The translations under genes and the position numbers were made by a program. Below are positions 26,271-36,591 of a stretch of DNA of 64,000 nucleotides, piece by piece. Every line of letters begins with the position of its first letter. Position 1 is the first letter of the stretch. The stretch comes from Chloroflexi bacterium HGW-Chloroflexi-10 (GTDB lineage Bacteria > Chloroflexota > Anaerolineae > Anaerolineales > Anaerolineaceae): assembly GCA_002840755.1 (NCBI GenBank), contig PHBZ01000014.1, forward strand, positions 62,001 through 126,000, written 5' to 3'. The notes beneath the pieces are model-generated. The model ran no database searches and was not told the DNA's origin. It saw nothing but the letters and a program-made list of their open reading frames with translations.

Positions 26271-26870
26271 TTATTCTTTCGCTACATATCCTGCAACCAG
26301 GTCGAGTAAAATGTTGAACGCGTCTTGAAACGCAGTTCCAATTTCTTCAGCATGCAAACTGACATAAAATAATGCCTTCATCAATGCGGAAATCAGGACC
26401 GGGTCGTGGTCCTGCACCACACCGGATGCCTGCCAATACTGCATCAATTCACCCACAAAGCCATCATCACTTTTGAGATGCCCCTGTACCAATTCGGGGG
26501 GGAGCTTGCGCAGAAGAATTTCGTAGTCCTGCGGATTAAAGTTGCCGAACATAGGGTGAGAACGGTAAGCATGGAAAGCTTCGTGCAGCAGGGCGCGTAC
26601 CTGTTGATAAGGGGTGCCGGTTTGAATGGACTGCAAACGCTGGATAGTCTCCAGGCGATATTCCGCTTCAAAATTCTCCAATACTTCAAAAAAGAGATGC
26701 TCTTTTGAGTCATAGAATTTATAAAAGGCACCTTTTGAAATTCCTGCTGCAGTGGTCAGGTCTTCTACGTTCGTCTTGCGAATACCATACGTCGACAGAG
26801 AATGCTTCCCGGCTTCGAGAAGCTTCCTGCGGATAATATCCTGTTCCTGTTGAGAAAAACCTCTTGGCAT
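26271..26870 (-). CDS. TetR-family transcription regulator
   Basis: A 199-residue protein starting at ATG 26870 after AAAGGTG. The N-terminal helix-turn-helix reads KHSLSTYGIRKTNVEDLTTAAGISKGAFYKFYDSKEHLFFEVL. The C-terminal ligand domain is variable, as usual. It lies just upstream of an ABC exporter on the same strand, so it probably represses that exporter and itself. A candidate operator lies at 26893-26915. Confidence 0.92.
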   Translation of the reverse strand: MPRGFSQQEQDIIRRKLLEAGKHSLSTYGIRKTNVEDLTTAAGISKGAFYKFYDSKEHLFFEVLENFEAEYRLETIQRLQSIQTGTPYQQVRALLHEAFHAYRSHPMFGNFNPQDYEILLRKLPPELVQGHLKSDDGFVGELMQYWQASGVVQDHDPVLISALMKALFYVSLHAEEIGTAFQDAFNILLDLVAGYVAKE

Positions 26871-26892
26871 TGCAATCACCTTTGTAAATGTA

Positions 26893-26915
26893 TGACTATA
26901 TAATTTTTTTAGTCA
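26893..26915. promoter_or_regulatory. Putative operator of the TetR regulator
   Basis: An inverted repeat TGACTA-N11-TAGTCA encloses TATAAT, 22 bp upstream of the tetR start. Form and place fit an autoregulatory TetR site. It also faces the hydrolase gene at 27001. Confidence 0.55.
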
Positions 26916-27000
26916 CACTGATTTTACACCATTTTCCAGCGTTGTAAAGGGGATTCATGAAACTCTTGCTATAATTAATTTATTATTGCAGGAGGAACCC

Positions 27001-27831
27001 ATGATCGTAGCTGTACAGGATATCCCGGTATTTGCATCCGTAGTTGGCAGCGGCAAACCATTAATCGCCATCCACGGTTTTGTACCGGATCACCGTTTGA
27101 TGAAAGGCTGCCTCGAACCCGCGTTTACGCGGCGCCAAGGCTGGCGACGGATTTATTTTGACCTGCCCGGGATGGGTATGACCCCGGCTGCTGAGCATAT
27201 CCGCAACAGTGATGATATGCTCAATCTGGTCATCGAAGTGATTGACCAACTTTGCCCTGAAGAACCTTTTGCACTGGTGGGAGAATCGTATGGCGGCTAC
27301 CTGGCCCGCGCGATTGTAAAAAAAATGCCGGAACGGGTATTAGGTCTGATGCTGCTTTGCCCGATGATCTTTGCCGATCAGAGCCAACGCCATTTACCGC
27401 CTCACTCTGTTTTGGAACGGCACGAAATGGCACTGGCAGCTTACCCTGTGGATGTGCGCCAGGAGATTGAATCCAACTGTGTCATCCAAACACCAGAGAC
27501 CCTCTACCGCTACCAGGAAGAAATTCTGCCGGCTATCCAGGTTGCGGATCATGATTTTCTGGAAAAATTCCGTAACGAAGGCTATGCGTTTTCCGAAGAT
27601 ATCGACCGCGGAATGACACCTTATGAACGGCCAACTCTCTTTCTCACCGGCCGCCAGGATGCCAGCACCGGTTACCAGGATCCCTGGAAAATTCTAGAAA
27701 ATTATCCGCATGCCAGTTTTGCCACATTGGACCGGGCTGGCCACAATTTGCAGATTGAACAACCGGGATTATTTAACACCCTTACTATGGATTGGCTGGA
27801 GCGTGTGGAACGGACTTTGAATAAAATCTGA
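27001..27831 (+). CDS. Alpha/beta hydrolase
   Basis: A 276-residue protein; ATG 27001 follows AGGAGG. The oxyanion-type motif IHGFVPDHR, the nucleophile elbow VGESYGG, the acid in GRQDASTGY and the base in RAGHNLQ form a complete Ser-Asp-His triad. It is closest in style to small hydrolases of the proline-iminopeptidase/MhpC group. It is divergent from tetR and could share the operator region. The substrate is unknown. Confidence 0.88.
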   Translation: MIVAVQDIPVFASVVGSGKPLIAIHGFVPDHRLMKGCLEPAFTRRQGWRRIYFDLPGMGMTPAAEHIRNSDDMLNLVIEVIDQLCPEEPFALVGESYGGYLARAIVKKMPERVLGLMLLCPMIFADQSQRHLPPHSVLERHEMALAAYPVDVRQEIESNCVIQTPETLYRYQEEILPAIQVADHDFLEKFRNEGYAFSEDIDRGMTPYERPTLFLTGRQDASTGYQDPWKILENYPHASFATLDRAGHNLQIEQPGLFNTLTMDWLERVERTLNKI

Positions 27832-27916
27832 CCATTACCCTGTATCCATCCTACTATTTTATTCACCCGAACAAGTTTTTTGAAAAGAATCGCAAACAGA
27901 TAGAAAGGCTCAAAAA

Positions 27917-28477
27917 ATGCTTGAACTCATAACGAAAAACCGCAGTTACCGCCGCTTTTATCAGGAAATTAGCATTTCCATGGAAACGTTACGGGCCTGG
28001 GTAAACCTTGCCAGGTTATCCGCATCGGGCATGAACGCACAACCCCTGAAATACCGATTAATCAACGATGCACAAACCTGTGCCCAGATTTTCCCGATGC
28101 TGGCCTGGGCTGGTTACCTGAAAGAATGGAATGGCCCCATAGAAGGAGAACGCCCTTCGGCGTATATTCTTGTTCTGGGCGATAAAAACATTCGCGAAAG
28201 TTTCGGAATCGATCATGGTATTGCTATGCAGAGTATTCTTCTGGGAGCAGTGGAGGCTGGTTTTGGCGGCTGCATCATCGGCTCCATCCAAAGAGAAAAA
28301 CTGTCCGAGGCAATCAAACTCCCCGAACAGTATCAAATATTAAACATCCTCGCGCTGGGTAAACCCAAAGAAAGTGTTGTGCTGGAAGAATTGCAAGGTG
28401 ATGATATCCGCTACTATCGTGATGCGGATGACGTTCACCACGTACCCAAACGAGGGTTGGACGATTTGATCGTCTGA
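27917..28477 (+). CDS. Nitroreductase-family FMN protein
   Basis: A 186-residue protein after an AGAAAGG ribosome site. The FMN-binding NRSYRRFYQE at the N-terminus, LARLSASGMNAQPLKYRLI, and the GGCIIGSIQREKLSEAIKLP segment are typical of short nitroreductases of the NfsA/NfnB superfamily. It would reduce nitro or quinone substrates with NAD(P)H. It stands alone, convergent with the patatin gene. Confidence 0.88.
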   Translation: MLELITKNRSYRRFYQEISISMETLRAWVNLARLSASGMNAQPLKYRLINDAQTCAQIFPMLAWAGYLKEWNGPIEGERPSAYILVLGDKNIRESFGIDHGIAMQSILLGAVEAGFGGCIIGSIQREKLSEAIKLPEQYQILNILALGKPKESVVLEELQGDDIRYYRDADDVHHVPKRGLDDLIV

Positions 28478-28488
28478 ACTTGCCGGCC

Positions 28489-29580
28489 TTACACAAACAC
28501 CTCTTTGGGATAATCCACATCCAGAAATTGATTAGCGGAACTGCGCCCTGATTCGATCAAATTCATGTAAGTAGCGCTACCCACCGGAATGTCAAAGCGG
28601 ATTGGAGAAACACCACAATCATTAATCTTGATTGTGCGTTTCTGATCAAGCGTATTGCGTTCATAATTGGCTTTTTGAAAGGAATCAAATAAGTTATCCA
28701 CAGTCAATTCCAAATATTCGCGCAGGGATTGCGGGTCTTTTTCCATATCCTGAGGTGATAATTCCGGGTAGAGGTAGCAACCCAGTGTTTGCCAGTTGAC
28801 ACCCTTGATATACCATGGATTATCCCTTGAATATTCAGGCGCATCAAAGATACGAATCGGGAAATTGTCATATAACCCACCATCCACGTAATAATCACCG
28901 TGACCAAACTGGCTGCCATCAAAACGTAATGCCTGGAAAAAAAACGGAATTGATATAGACATTCGTACAGCATCCGCTACGGCAACCGTTGGCGTTGTTT
29001 CATATGAAAATACCTCTGAGCGATATTTGCTGATATTGGCAGCAACAATGTGGAGTTCTCTGAAGCCCTTCTTGTGAAAATCGGCAAATGTGGCACGTCC
29101 ATTCCCGCCACAATGTTGAGCTACGACAGCCTGCATCCAATCATAAAAATATTGACTGGAATACCAACCAAACTCATTGATCAGACGGCTGGTACAGGCT
29201 AATTCTCCATTACGCAACCCCAACGCATTCATGATCTCTACTGACCTGGTCTGGGCTGTATGAACCTGGGGTACTTTGGAATAATCCAGGCTAGAAAAGA
29301 GATTCATGATCTCGCGGTGTGTCAAGCGTAAACTTAGTAGAGCTGCCGTAATAGCGCCTGCCGATGTTCCGGCAACCCGTTCAATTTGCATGAGTATGCC
29401 GCGATTTTCCAATACCTCCAACGCACCACAATAAGCCAAACCGCGAATGCCGCCCCCTTTAAATACCATGTTTTTATAAGGGTAGTGATACAAAGGCGGG
29501 TTTTCCTGGCGGTTCAATTGAGCCATCAGGAATGTGGAGCGATTTTTAAATTTTATATAGGTTCTGTGAATAGCATTCAT
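28489..29580 (-). CDS. Patatin-like phospholipase
   Basis: A 363-residue protein starting at ATG 29580 after GAAGGAAAA. It carries the patatin oxyanion motif KGGGIRGLAYCGAL, the nucleophile motif GTSAGAITA and the catalytic Asp in VDGGLYDNFP, the complete Ser/Asp dyad. Substrate is likely membrane lipid acyl chains. The N-terminal 35 residues are basic. It is monocistronic, convergent with the nitroreductase. Confidence 0.93.
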   Translation of the reverse strand: MNAIHRTYIKFKNRSTFLMAQLNRQENPPLYHYPYKNMVFKGGGIRGLAYCGALEVLENRGILMQIERVAGTSAGAITAALLSLRLTHREIMNLFSSLDYSKVPQVHTAQTRSVEIMNALGLRNGELACTSRLINEFGWYSSQYFYDWMQAVVAQHCGGNGRATFADFHKKGFRELHIVAANISKYRSEVFSYETTPTVAVADAVRMSISIPFFFQALRFDGSQFGHGDYYVDGGLYDNFPIRIFDAPEYSRDNPWYIKGVNWQTLGCYLYPELSPQDMEKDPQSLREYLELTVDNLFDSFQKANYERNTLDQKRTIKINDCGVSPIRFDIPVGSATYMNLIESGRSSANQFLDVDYPKEVFV

Positions 29581-29686
29581 ACGTTTTCCTTCAGTGTTTA
29601 AAAAGAACAACTTTTATTTTTCTGTAAGTTATTAATCTATCCCTACCCTATATACGCCTAATCGCTCTTTAAGTTGCACAAATTAA

Positions 29687-29718
29687 AACAAGCCTGCCGA
29701 AATTTCAGCAGGCTTGTT
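29687..29718 (-). terminator. Terminator of the SlyD gene
   Basis: AACAAGCCTGC/GCAGGCTTGTT perfect 11-bp stem with a T run on the minus strand. Confidence 0.88.
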
Positions 29719-29739
29719 TGGTATTCCGGATTATATTAT

Positions 29740-30276
29740 TTAGCCGCAGCCGCCGCCGCAACCACCTTCACTACTGCCACAAGTTGCGCAGCCGCCACCG
29801 CCTACACGGCCGGATTGTAACTCGTCATCGGAAGCCATGCGCAAATCTACAATGGTTGCCACAAATTTGAGTGTTTTTCCAGCCAAAGGATGATTCATAT
29901 CCAAGCGCACATCATTTTCGCCAATTTCCATGATATTGGCATTAATTAAACGACCCTGCGGATCGCTCAAACGAACGGCTTTCCCTATTTCCAATGGAAA
30001 ACTGGGTGGGAATTGATCCCGGGGAATATCCACAAAGGCGTTATCGTCATATTCGCCATAAGCATCTTTTGCAGCAACTGTAATTTCTTTGGTCTCGCCA
30101 ATCTGCAAACCAAACAATTCGGTCTCCAGACCCGGAATAACATTGCGATGTCCCTGCAGGAACTGCAATGGGCCATAGCCTTCGCTGGAATCGATCAATT
30201 GATCGTCGACGGTCAACGTGTATTCCATGCTGACCACAATATCCTGCGCAACAATATCGGGTATTCGTTCTGTCAT
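29740..30276 (-). CDS. slyD: SlyD-type FKBP peptidyl-prolyl isomerase
   Basis: A 178-residue protein. The split FKBP domain (YTLTVDDQLIDSSEGYGPLQFLQGHRNVIPGLE ... MNHPLAGKTLKFVATIVDL) is interrupted by the insert-in-flap chaperone domain (about 70-125). The tail is rich in Gly and Cys (GGGGCATCGSSEGGCGGGCG), replacing the His-rich metal-binding tail of E. coli SlyD; it could bind nickel or zinc. It acts in the cytoplasm in protein folding and metal handling. Confidence 0.95.
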   Translation of the reverse strand: MTERIPDIVAQDIVVSMEYTLTVDDQLIDSSEGYGPLQFLQGHRNVIPGLETELFGLQIGETKEITVAAKDAYGEYDDNAFVDIPRDQFPPSFPLEIGKAVRLSDPQGRLINANIMEIGENDVRLDMNHPLAGKTLKFVATIVDLRMASDDELQSGRVGGGGCATCGSSEGGCGGGCG

Positions 30277-30292
30277 TAGTAACTCCTTGTTT

Positions 30293-30320
30293 AAAAAAAC
30301 CGGTAATGTGGAGTAACCGG
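30293..30320 (-). terminator. Terminator of the chemoreceptor gene
   Basis: CCGGT...ACCGG with a loop of about 10 nt, followed by seven T on the minus strand. It lies after the chemoreceptor stop and right before the SlyD ribosome site. Confidence 0.7.
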
Positions 30321-30398
30321 GTCATATTTGAATGCGATTATATCACAAAAAACCCTCAGTATTTCAAAAACATGGCTGTACAGCCCGAATCAACCTGA

Positions 30399-32483
30399 CT
30401 ACGTTAGTTTGAAGCGGGTGACAAGCGCCCGCAGATCTGCCATCATAACGTTGACAGACCGGGTTACTTCCAGAACACTCTCAACCTGAGCGCTGATCTC
30501 CTGGGTAGAAGCGGAAACTTCTTCTATAGCAGCTGAATTTTCCTGAGAAATCGAAGCAATTTCTTCTATGGCTTTAGCTACATTAGCAGAAGAGCCGCCA
30601 ATCTCTTGCGTGGCCGCAATATTTTCCTCTACTACCGCAGAAACGGTTTCCATCGAATCAGCCAGCTGGTCCATAGCACCCAATACCTGAGCTAATGCGT
30701 TTTTTACCTCACTGACCTGGTAAACTACCGCACGTGAACCGCCCAAAATTTCCTCCAATGCCTTTCCGGCCTGGTAGGTGTTGGATGCGCCGTTTTCCAC
30801 TTCTGAAGCGCTTTCTTCCATCGTAAAAACCGCATCTGCAATGGTGGACTGAATATTCAAGATCAAACTGCCAATTTCCCGAGTAGCGGCCGCAGAACGC
30901 TCTGCCAGCTTACGCACCTCATCTGCGACAACGGCAAAGCCTTTGCCATGTTCCCCTGCACGGGCGGCTTCTATTGCAGCATTGAGTGCCAGCAAATTGG
31001 TTTGAGAAGCGATATCTCCTATTGTTTGGACGATTACGCCGATCTGATCAGAACGAGCACCCATTTCCTGCACTTTTTCAGAAGATTGCATCACTTTGTC
31101 TTTAATAAGCTGCATGCCCTGAATGGTATTTTGAACAATTTCAGAACCGGAAACAGCCGCTTTCAAAGCTTTTTCTGATTCTGACTGCATCGATTCTACA
31201 CTTTCTGATACCAATTGGGTGCCATTATTAATCTTCCGGGTCATTTCCGAAGCCCGAGAAATTGCGAGCGCCTGCTCCTGTGCCCCACTGGCAACCCCAC
31301 GAATCGCCTGGTCTACCTGCTCGGCAGAGACCATCGTCCGGCTGGCTGCAATACTCTGTTGGGTTGTGCCTTTGGTGATATCCTGCATGGTCGCAGCAAT
31401 TTGAGTAGAGGCTTGCTGCGAAGCCGCGACCACGACAGAAAGATTCTGAGCAACGCTTTCCAATTGATCTATATTCTTTCCCAAATTCTCAATGACAGAT
31501 TTCAAATTATGCAGCATATTCCGGAAGGACCAGCCCAATGAATCTTTATCCGAACGTGGCTGATATTCCTGTGTCAGATCTTGCTGACCCATTTTGTCGG
31601 CTACCATCGCTAATTCCTGAAATTCTTTTACCATCAGGTTAAATGAATCTGCCAGTTGAGCAAATTCATCATGAGTATCAAACACAACATGCTGCTCCAA
31701 ATCACCTGCCTGCGCAATCAATTCGGCCACCGAGGCCAGTTGTTTCAAAGGCCTGGTAACTGAACGAGTGATCACAAAAGCAAACACACTGGTAATTACT
31801 ACAGTAACTGCACCAAAGACAACCAGGTAACGAACCAAATCACCAGAGAAAACCCTGGTTATATCCAATTGATCAAAGCCATTCGCCAAACCGTCGTTTA
31901 AAAAGGAAACTGCCATTAACATCACAATGACACCGGCTGCACCGGCAGCTGCCACCGTGAGCATTAATTTCACACTGATCGGGTAACGGTTAAAATTTCT
32001 AAGGATCAGAAACACAAATAAACCGGTAAGGATAATACCAACCACAGCGGTTTCATTAATCGGATTAACATATTCCATTTTCGTAAAGGAGTCGCTGCTG
32101 GTAATTAACGCACCCAGAATGATCGAAACAAACATGCCATTGGCACACATTTTGGGATCAAACACACGGTTAGAAACATAAACTAAAGATAAAGCCACCG
32201 CCGGTCCGATAATCCAGGAACCACCACTTTCGACCAATTTGGTAACAAAAAGCAACAAACCAATGGGCAGAATGATCATCCAACCCACCCGGTTATATAA
32301 ACCTTCATGCGTAAATTTACGTGCCCATACCAGAATACCCACCGCGACCAGGGCTAAAACCGGCAGAACGATTGTCCCACCCTTCGAAATCATAAGGAAT
32401 ACACCATAGACAATTACAAAAAAGATAATTGCCGTCATAAGATTCAAGGTACGGAAAATTTTTTGTGTTTGTTCCAATTTCAT
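30399..32483 (-). CDS. Methyl-accepting chemotaxis protein with multi-span N-terminus
   Basis: A 694-residue protein. About seven hydrophobic segments occupy residues 14-250, with no large extracytoplasmic sensor domain. A HAMP linker follows ([26 protein letters not shown]). A long coiled coil then carries the conserved signalling hairpin [24 protein letters not shown], followed by [25 protein letters not shown], which contacts CheA/CheW. Sensing may be intramembrane (energy taxis or lipid state). No other chemotaxis gene is nearby. Confidence 0.93.
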   Translation of the reverse strand: MKLEQTQKIFRTLNLMTAIIFFVIVYGVFLMISKGGTIVLPVLALVAVGILVWARKFTHEGLYNRVGWMIILPIGLLLFVTKLVESGGSWIIGPAVALSLVYVSNRVFDPKMCANGMFVSIILGALITSSDSFTKMEYVNPINETAVVGIILTGLFVFLILRNFNRYPISVKLMLTVAAAGAAGVIVMLMAVSFLNDGLANGFDQLDITRVFSGDLVRYLVVFGAVTVVITSVFAFVITRSVTRPLKQLASVAELIAQAGDLEQHVVFDTHDEFAQLADSFNLMVKEFQELAMVADKMGQQDLTQEYQPRSDKDSLGWSFRNMLHNLKSVIENLGKNIDQLESVAQNLSVVVAASQQASTQIAATMQDITKGTTQQSIAASRTMVSAEQVDQAIRGVASGAQEQALAISRASEMTRKINNGTQLVSESVESMQSESEKALKAAVSGSEIVQNTIQGMQLIKDKVMQSSEKVQEMGARSDQIGVIVQTIGDIASQTNLLALNAAIEAARAGEHGKGFAVVADEVRKLAERSAAATREIGSLILNIQSTIADAVFTMEESASEVENGASNTYQAGKALEEILGGSRAVVYQVSEVKNALAQVLGAMDQLADSMETVSAVVEENIAATQEIGGSSANVAKAIEEIASISQENSAAIEEVSASTQEISAQVESVLEVTRSVNVMMADLRALVTRFKLT

Positions 32484-32642
32484 TCAGCATCACTCCCAAA
32501 CCATCATGTCATTTCGGATTCAAAAACAGGGCACTATAAGCATACCCATATTATGAAAAAATAATCATAAAAAACTGATAAATTCAGTCTAAATATTTGG
32601 TTAAATGAAGCATAGAAAAATTAGCATCAAATTGTACCTTGA

Positions 32643-33092
32643 TCAACCGGTGATTCGTTTATGAAAAGTAAATTGCGTTTTTACATGCTGATAACCAATT
32701 GCCTTGTAAAAGACATGCGCATTCTCTCTTATACTATTGGAACGCAAACGAATATCAAGCAAAGTATTTTTTATAGCCCATTCTTCCGCCGCCTGCATAA
32801 GCATTTTACCTGTTCCCTGCCCCCGGAAAGTCTCCTCTACAATCAATCCGCCAATCTCGGCAAACGGTTCAGTTTCCAGATACAGTACCTGTAATACATG
32901 CACCCAGCCAATCACTCCACCGTTTTGATTGACTGCTACAAATACCGCCTGTTCAACGTCAGCTAAAATAGTTTTTAAGCGACTGGCAACGCCTGATTCT
33001 TCAACCGGATAACCTAATTGCCCACACAAACGGCAAATGTCCGCGATATCCTGCAATTGCGCAGAACGTACTAAAACCTGTTTATCCTTCAT
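32643..33092 (-). CDS. GNAT-family N-acetyltransferase
   Basis: A 149-residue protein. The acetyl-CoA binding motif is GGLIVEETFRGQGTGKMLMQAAEEWA (RGQGTG is the Q/RxxGxG/A signature), followed by LRSNSIRENAHVFYKAIGYQ. It acetylates an unknown amine or protein. It is monocistronic, with GGAGG about 12 bp before the ATG. Confidence 0.9.
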   Translation of the reverse strand: MKDKQVLVRSAQLQDIADICRLCGQLGYPVEESGVASRLKTILADVEQAVFVAVNQNGGVIGWVHVLQVLYLETEPFAEIGGLIVEETFRGQGTGKMLMQAAEEWAIKNTLLDIRLRSNSIRENAHVFYKAIGYQHVKTQFTFHKRITG

Positions 33093-33224
33093 AAAGGGAT
33101 ACCTCCATCAATACCTAGTCAAAATAAATCTTACTATGAACTGAAAATTATTTAATAAAATATTTACGCCAAAATAAACATCTTGTTTTTTTTCTGGGCT
33201 ACAATTAAAACAATTGAGGTAAAA

Positions 33225-35687
33225 ATGCCCGCACAGGAATCTCTTTTTCATAAAATTGGTAAAAATCCAAAAGATCGTCTGGATTTCTCTTCGCCAGATA
33301 TGGTTCTTTCGCGTGGTTACCTTTTTGAAAAGGAAGGCAATTTCGCTGCGGCTATCCAGGAATACCGCCAATACATCCTAACTGAAACGCATAATGCCTG
33401 GGTGTTCGCTCACCTGGCGGATTGCCTGCGTGAACAAGGCAAGTACGACGAGGCACTTCAATTTTTTGAGCAGGCTCTAGACATTGAGAATCAATATGGA
33501 TGGGTGTTTGCCCAACGCGCCCTGACTTATATCCAACTGGAAAACCATGCCGAAGCGTTGGTAAACCTGCTGGAGGCAGAGAAGTATCTGCCCGCTGATG
33601 AATGGCTATTTGCTATGAAAGGGGAAACACTCCGGGAATTGGGGGAACTGGTAGAAGCGATTGAGGCTTTTGACCAGGCTATCCAACTGAAACCAGGGTA
33701 TGTATGGGCATTGGCGCACCGCGGAAGGACGTATAACGAACTGGGGCACTACGAAAAAGGTTTTGCCGATCTTGAAGACGCATTGCAGATGGATCCACAG
33801 TATGCCTGGGCTTATTACTGTATGGGCGAAGCCTATCGCAAGCAAAACAAAACCAAACTGGCACTGGCAGCGTATCAAAAGGCCCTGGATATTCTCCCTG
33901 ATTATCCCTGGGTTTTCAGCGCACGTGGCCAGTTGTATCAGGCAGTTCGTGATTTTCCGAAAGCCTTGAAGGATTTCAATAAACTTCTGGCGTTTTGGCC
34001 AGAAGATGCCTGGGTTCATGCCGTCCGAGGTGATATTCTGGAGCAAATGAACCGTCTTCAGGAAGCCGTTACGGCGTATCAGAAAGCCCTGAGTTTGCGC
34101 CCGGATTATGCCTGGGTACATGGACGTTTGGGGGCCGTTTATCGCAGTCAGGGCCGCCTGGCAGACGCGATAACATCACTCAGCCTGGCAATTTCTCTGG
34201 AACCTGAATACGGCACTGCCTGGGGGGAGCGCGGAGAAACCTACCGGCAAATGGGAAATTTTGACCTCGCCCTGGCCGATCTCAACCAGGCAAATCAATA
34301 CTTAAATAATGATGAATGGATTTTGGCTGTGCGTGGTGAAATATACCGTGGCCAGAACCAATTCGATCTGGCATTACAGGATTTTAATGCCTCACTAGCG
34401 ATTGATCCGCGTTACGATTGGGCGCTCTCTCATCGCGGGCGTCTGTACCGCGATATGGACCGCCTGGAAGATGCACTGATGGATTTCAACGCCGCTTTGC
34501 AAACCAAACCGAACTATATCTGGGCGCTCTATCAGCGCGGCGAATTACTTATTCAAATGGATCGATTGGATGAAGCAGAAACCGATTTACAAAAGGTCCT
34601 GGAATTAAACCCTCATTATCATTATGCCTTCGAAAGCATGGCTGAACTGTATATGAAACGGCGGGAATATCACCAGGCGATCATCTACCTGGAAAATGTG
34701 CTGAAAAACCAGGTGGATGATATTTGGGCCTGGGGGCAGTTAGCCCTGGCCTATGAAAAATCCACCCAATTTTTGCAGGCGGTGCAGGCATACTCCAGCT
34801 TATTGGACCTGGACAGCAATAATGCCTGGGCGTTGCAGCGCAGAGCGCTTCTCTATCATTACGAATTGGATAAGATTGACCTGGCAATTGCCGACTATGA
34901 TAGTTATATTGCACTTAACCCCAATAATGGTGTTGTGTGGAGTTCACGGGGTGTGGCTAAAAAAGTATTATTTGATTATCACGGCGCATTGGCTGATTTT
35001 AACCAGGCTATCCTGCTGGATAATCAGGATAGCTGGGCCTATGCACGGCGCGCTCAGGTTCAGCGCACCTTACGGAATTACATAGCGGCTATGGATGATA
35101 TTAACCTGGCGCTATCCATCGCGCCGCAAGAAGCATGGATCCTGGCGATACGCGGCTTGATCTATCTGCTCACCGGGCAATATGAACCGGCATTGGCCGA
35201 TTACACCCGGGCGCTGGACCTAGAAAAATGGAATAGCTGGTCCTGGGATCGCAAAGGCGAGGTCCATGTGAACCTACAGCAATGGGATGAAGCATTGGAA
35301 TGTTTCAACCAATCGATTGCTTTTGGAGAGAAAGAAAATATTAATTTTTTCAACCGCGCGATTGTCCAGCGTATTTTGGGCAACATGGAACAATCCGAAA
35401 AAGATCTGCAAACCGCCATTCAAAACATCAAAGACTATCTCGTTTCCCAGCCCGGGGATTTTCGTTCACAATTCAACCTGGCAATGTTCCTGCTTTTTCA
35501 AGGCAACCTCACCACCGCTCTGGAGCAAATTCAATTTACCTTGCAACAAAATCCGCCTTCTTATTTTATCGAGGAAGCCATTGTAGACAACCTGGATCAA
35601 ATGAATAAGTTCTTTCCCGGATTGGACGGGATAGCAGCTGCCAAAAAAATTCTTCAGACGCATCTCTCCGATTTTAAGGACAGGTGA
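33225..35687 (+). CDS. Large TPR-repeat protein with Trp-marked repeats
   Basis: An 820-residue protein; ATG 33225 follows GAGGT. About 20 tandem 34-residue TPR units fill residues 35-800. Most units begin with a Trp at the same helix-A position (AWVFAHLADC, GWVFAQRALT, EWLFAMKGET, VWALAHRGRT, AWAYYCMGEA and similar; about 17 of 20). TPR solenoids scaffold protein complexes. The regular Trp would line one face of the superhelix. No signal peptide or enzyme domain is present, so it should be cytoplasmic. The partner is unknown. Confidence 0.92.
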   Translation: MPAQESLFHKIGKNPKDRLDFSSPDMVLSRGYLFEKEGNFAAAIQEYRQYILTETHNAWVFAHLADCLREQGKYDEALQFFEQALDIENQYGWVFAQRALTYIQLENHAEALVNLLEAEKYLPADEWLFAMKGETLRELGELVEAIEAFDQAIQLKPGYVWALAHRGRTYNELGHYEKGFADLEDALQMDPQYAWAYYCMGEAYRKQNKTKLALAAYQKALDILPDYPWVFSARGQLYQAVRDFPKALKDFNKLLAFWPEDAWVHAVRGDILEQMNRLQEAVTAYQKALSLRPDYAWVHGRLGAVYRSQGRLADAITSLSLAISLEPEYGTAWGERGETYRQMGNFDLALADLNQANQYLNNDEWILAVRGEIYRGQNQFDLALQDFNASLAIDPRYDWALSHRGRLYRDMDRLEDALMDFNAALQTKPNYIWALYQRGELLIQMDRLDEAETDLQKVLELNPHYHYAFESMAELYMKRREYHQAIIYLENVLKNQVDDIWAWGQLALAYEKSTQFLQAVQAYSSLLDLDSNNAWALQRRALLYHYELDKIDLAIADYDSYIALNPNNGVVWSSRGVAKKVLFDYHGALADFNQAILLDNQDSWAYARRAQVQRTLRNYIAAMDDINLALSIAPQEAWILAIRGLIYLLTGQYEPALADYTRALDLEKWNSWSWDRKGEVHVNLQQWDEALECFNQSIAFGEKENINFFNRAIVQRILGNMEQSEKDLQTAIQNIKDYLVSQPGDFRSQFNLAMFLLFQGNLTTALEQIQFTLQQNPPSYFIEEAIVDNLDQMNKFFPGLDGIAAAKKILQTHLSDFKDR

Positions 35688-35758
35688 TACACCTGAACCA
35701 CTTAATGCGCTTCCGGAATTAAAATTAAACAACATCTTTTAGAATAAGGAAGCCAAAT

Positions 35759-36493
35759 ATGATCAAACGAATTCTTTGGATTATTCCAGTCATCCTGGTG
35801 CTTCTGGTGGCTGCTTTTATTATCTGGGGTAATTCGCCGGCTAAACCGGAAGCTGCTGCGTTCGAATCCCTGCAAAGCAATGCCCAGGTCAATGTGGTTC
35901 AATCCTCCGCATGGATCAGCTTCATTCCGGTTGATGGCCACACTACACCGGCCCTGATTTTTTATCCTGGCGGAAGGGTAGATTATCGCGCCTATGCCCC
36001 ACTCTTGAATGCCATCGCCGAAAAAGGCACCCCGATTTACCTGGTTAAAATGCCATTAAATCTGGCCGTTTTTGGAATCAATAAGGCTGATCAAGTCATC
36101 CAAGCTAACCCGCAGTACTCTCAATGGGCCATCGGTGGACATTCCTTGGGTGGCGCAATGGCCGCCAACTATGCCAGAAACAATCCTGATGAGATCGACG
36201 CAATGATTTTATGGGCGTCTTACCCAGCTGAAAGCGATGATTTTTCGACGACAAATTTGTCCGTACTTTCGATAAGCGGCACATTGGACGGTTTGTCCAC
36301 TCCGGAGAAAATCCAAGCCTCCGCCATTTTACTGCCTACCAGTACGGTATGGGAAAAAATAGAAGGCGGCAACCATGCCCAATTTGGCAGTTATGGAGCA
36401 CAACCAGGCGACAATCCGCCTGGCATCTCTGAAGCCGATCAACAGAAGCGAATTATTGAGGCAACCAGTATGTTTTTATCCAATCTGCCATAA
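35759..36493 (+). CDS. Membrane-anchored alpha/beta hydrolase
   Basis: A 244-residue protein with an N-terminal anchor (ILWIIPVILVLLVAAFIIW). The triad is Ser in GGHSLGG, Asp in GTLDGLST and His in GGNHAQFG. YPGGRVDYRAYAPL is typical of Abhydrolase_5-like esterases. It probably acts outside the membrane. It is 71 bp after the TPR gene. Confidence 0.85.
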   Translation: MIKRILWIIPVILVLLVAAFIIWGNSPAKPEAAAFESLQSNAQVNVVQSSAWISFIPVDGHTTPALIFYPGGRVDYRAYAPLLNAIAEKGTPIYLVKMPLNLAVFGINKADQVIQANPQYSQWAIGGHSLGGAMAANYARNNPDEIDAMILWASYPAESDDFSTTNLSVLSISGTLDGLSTPEKIQASAILLPTSTVWEKIEGGNHAQFGSYGAQPGDNPPGISEADQQKRIIEATSMFLSNLP

Positions 36494-36591
36494 TCTGTTT
36501 CTCAGTCTGGTAAATTATCCACAAATTTTGATGGTAGAATTGCGCGTGAAAAATATCACAATTTTACAGCGCCAACACGTGGAGGTATACA

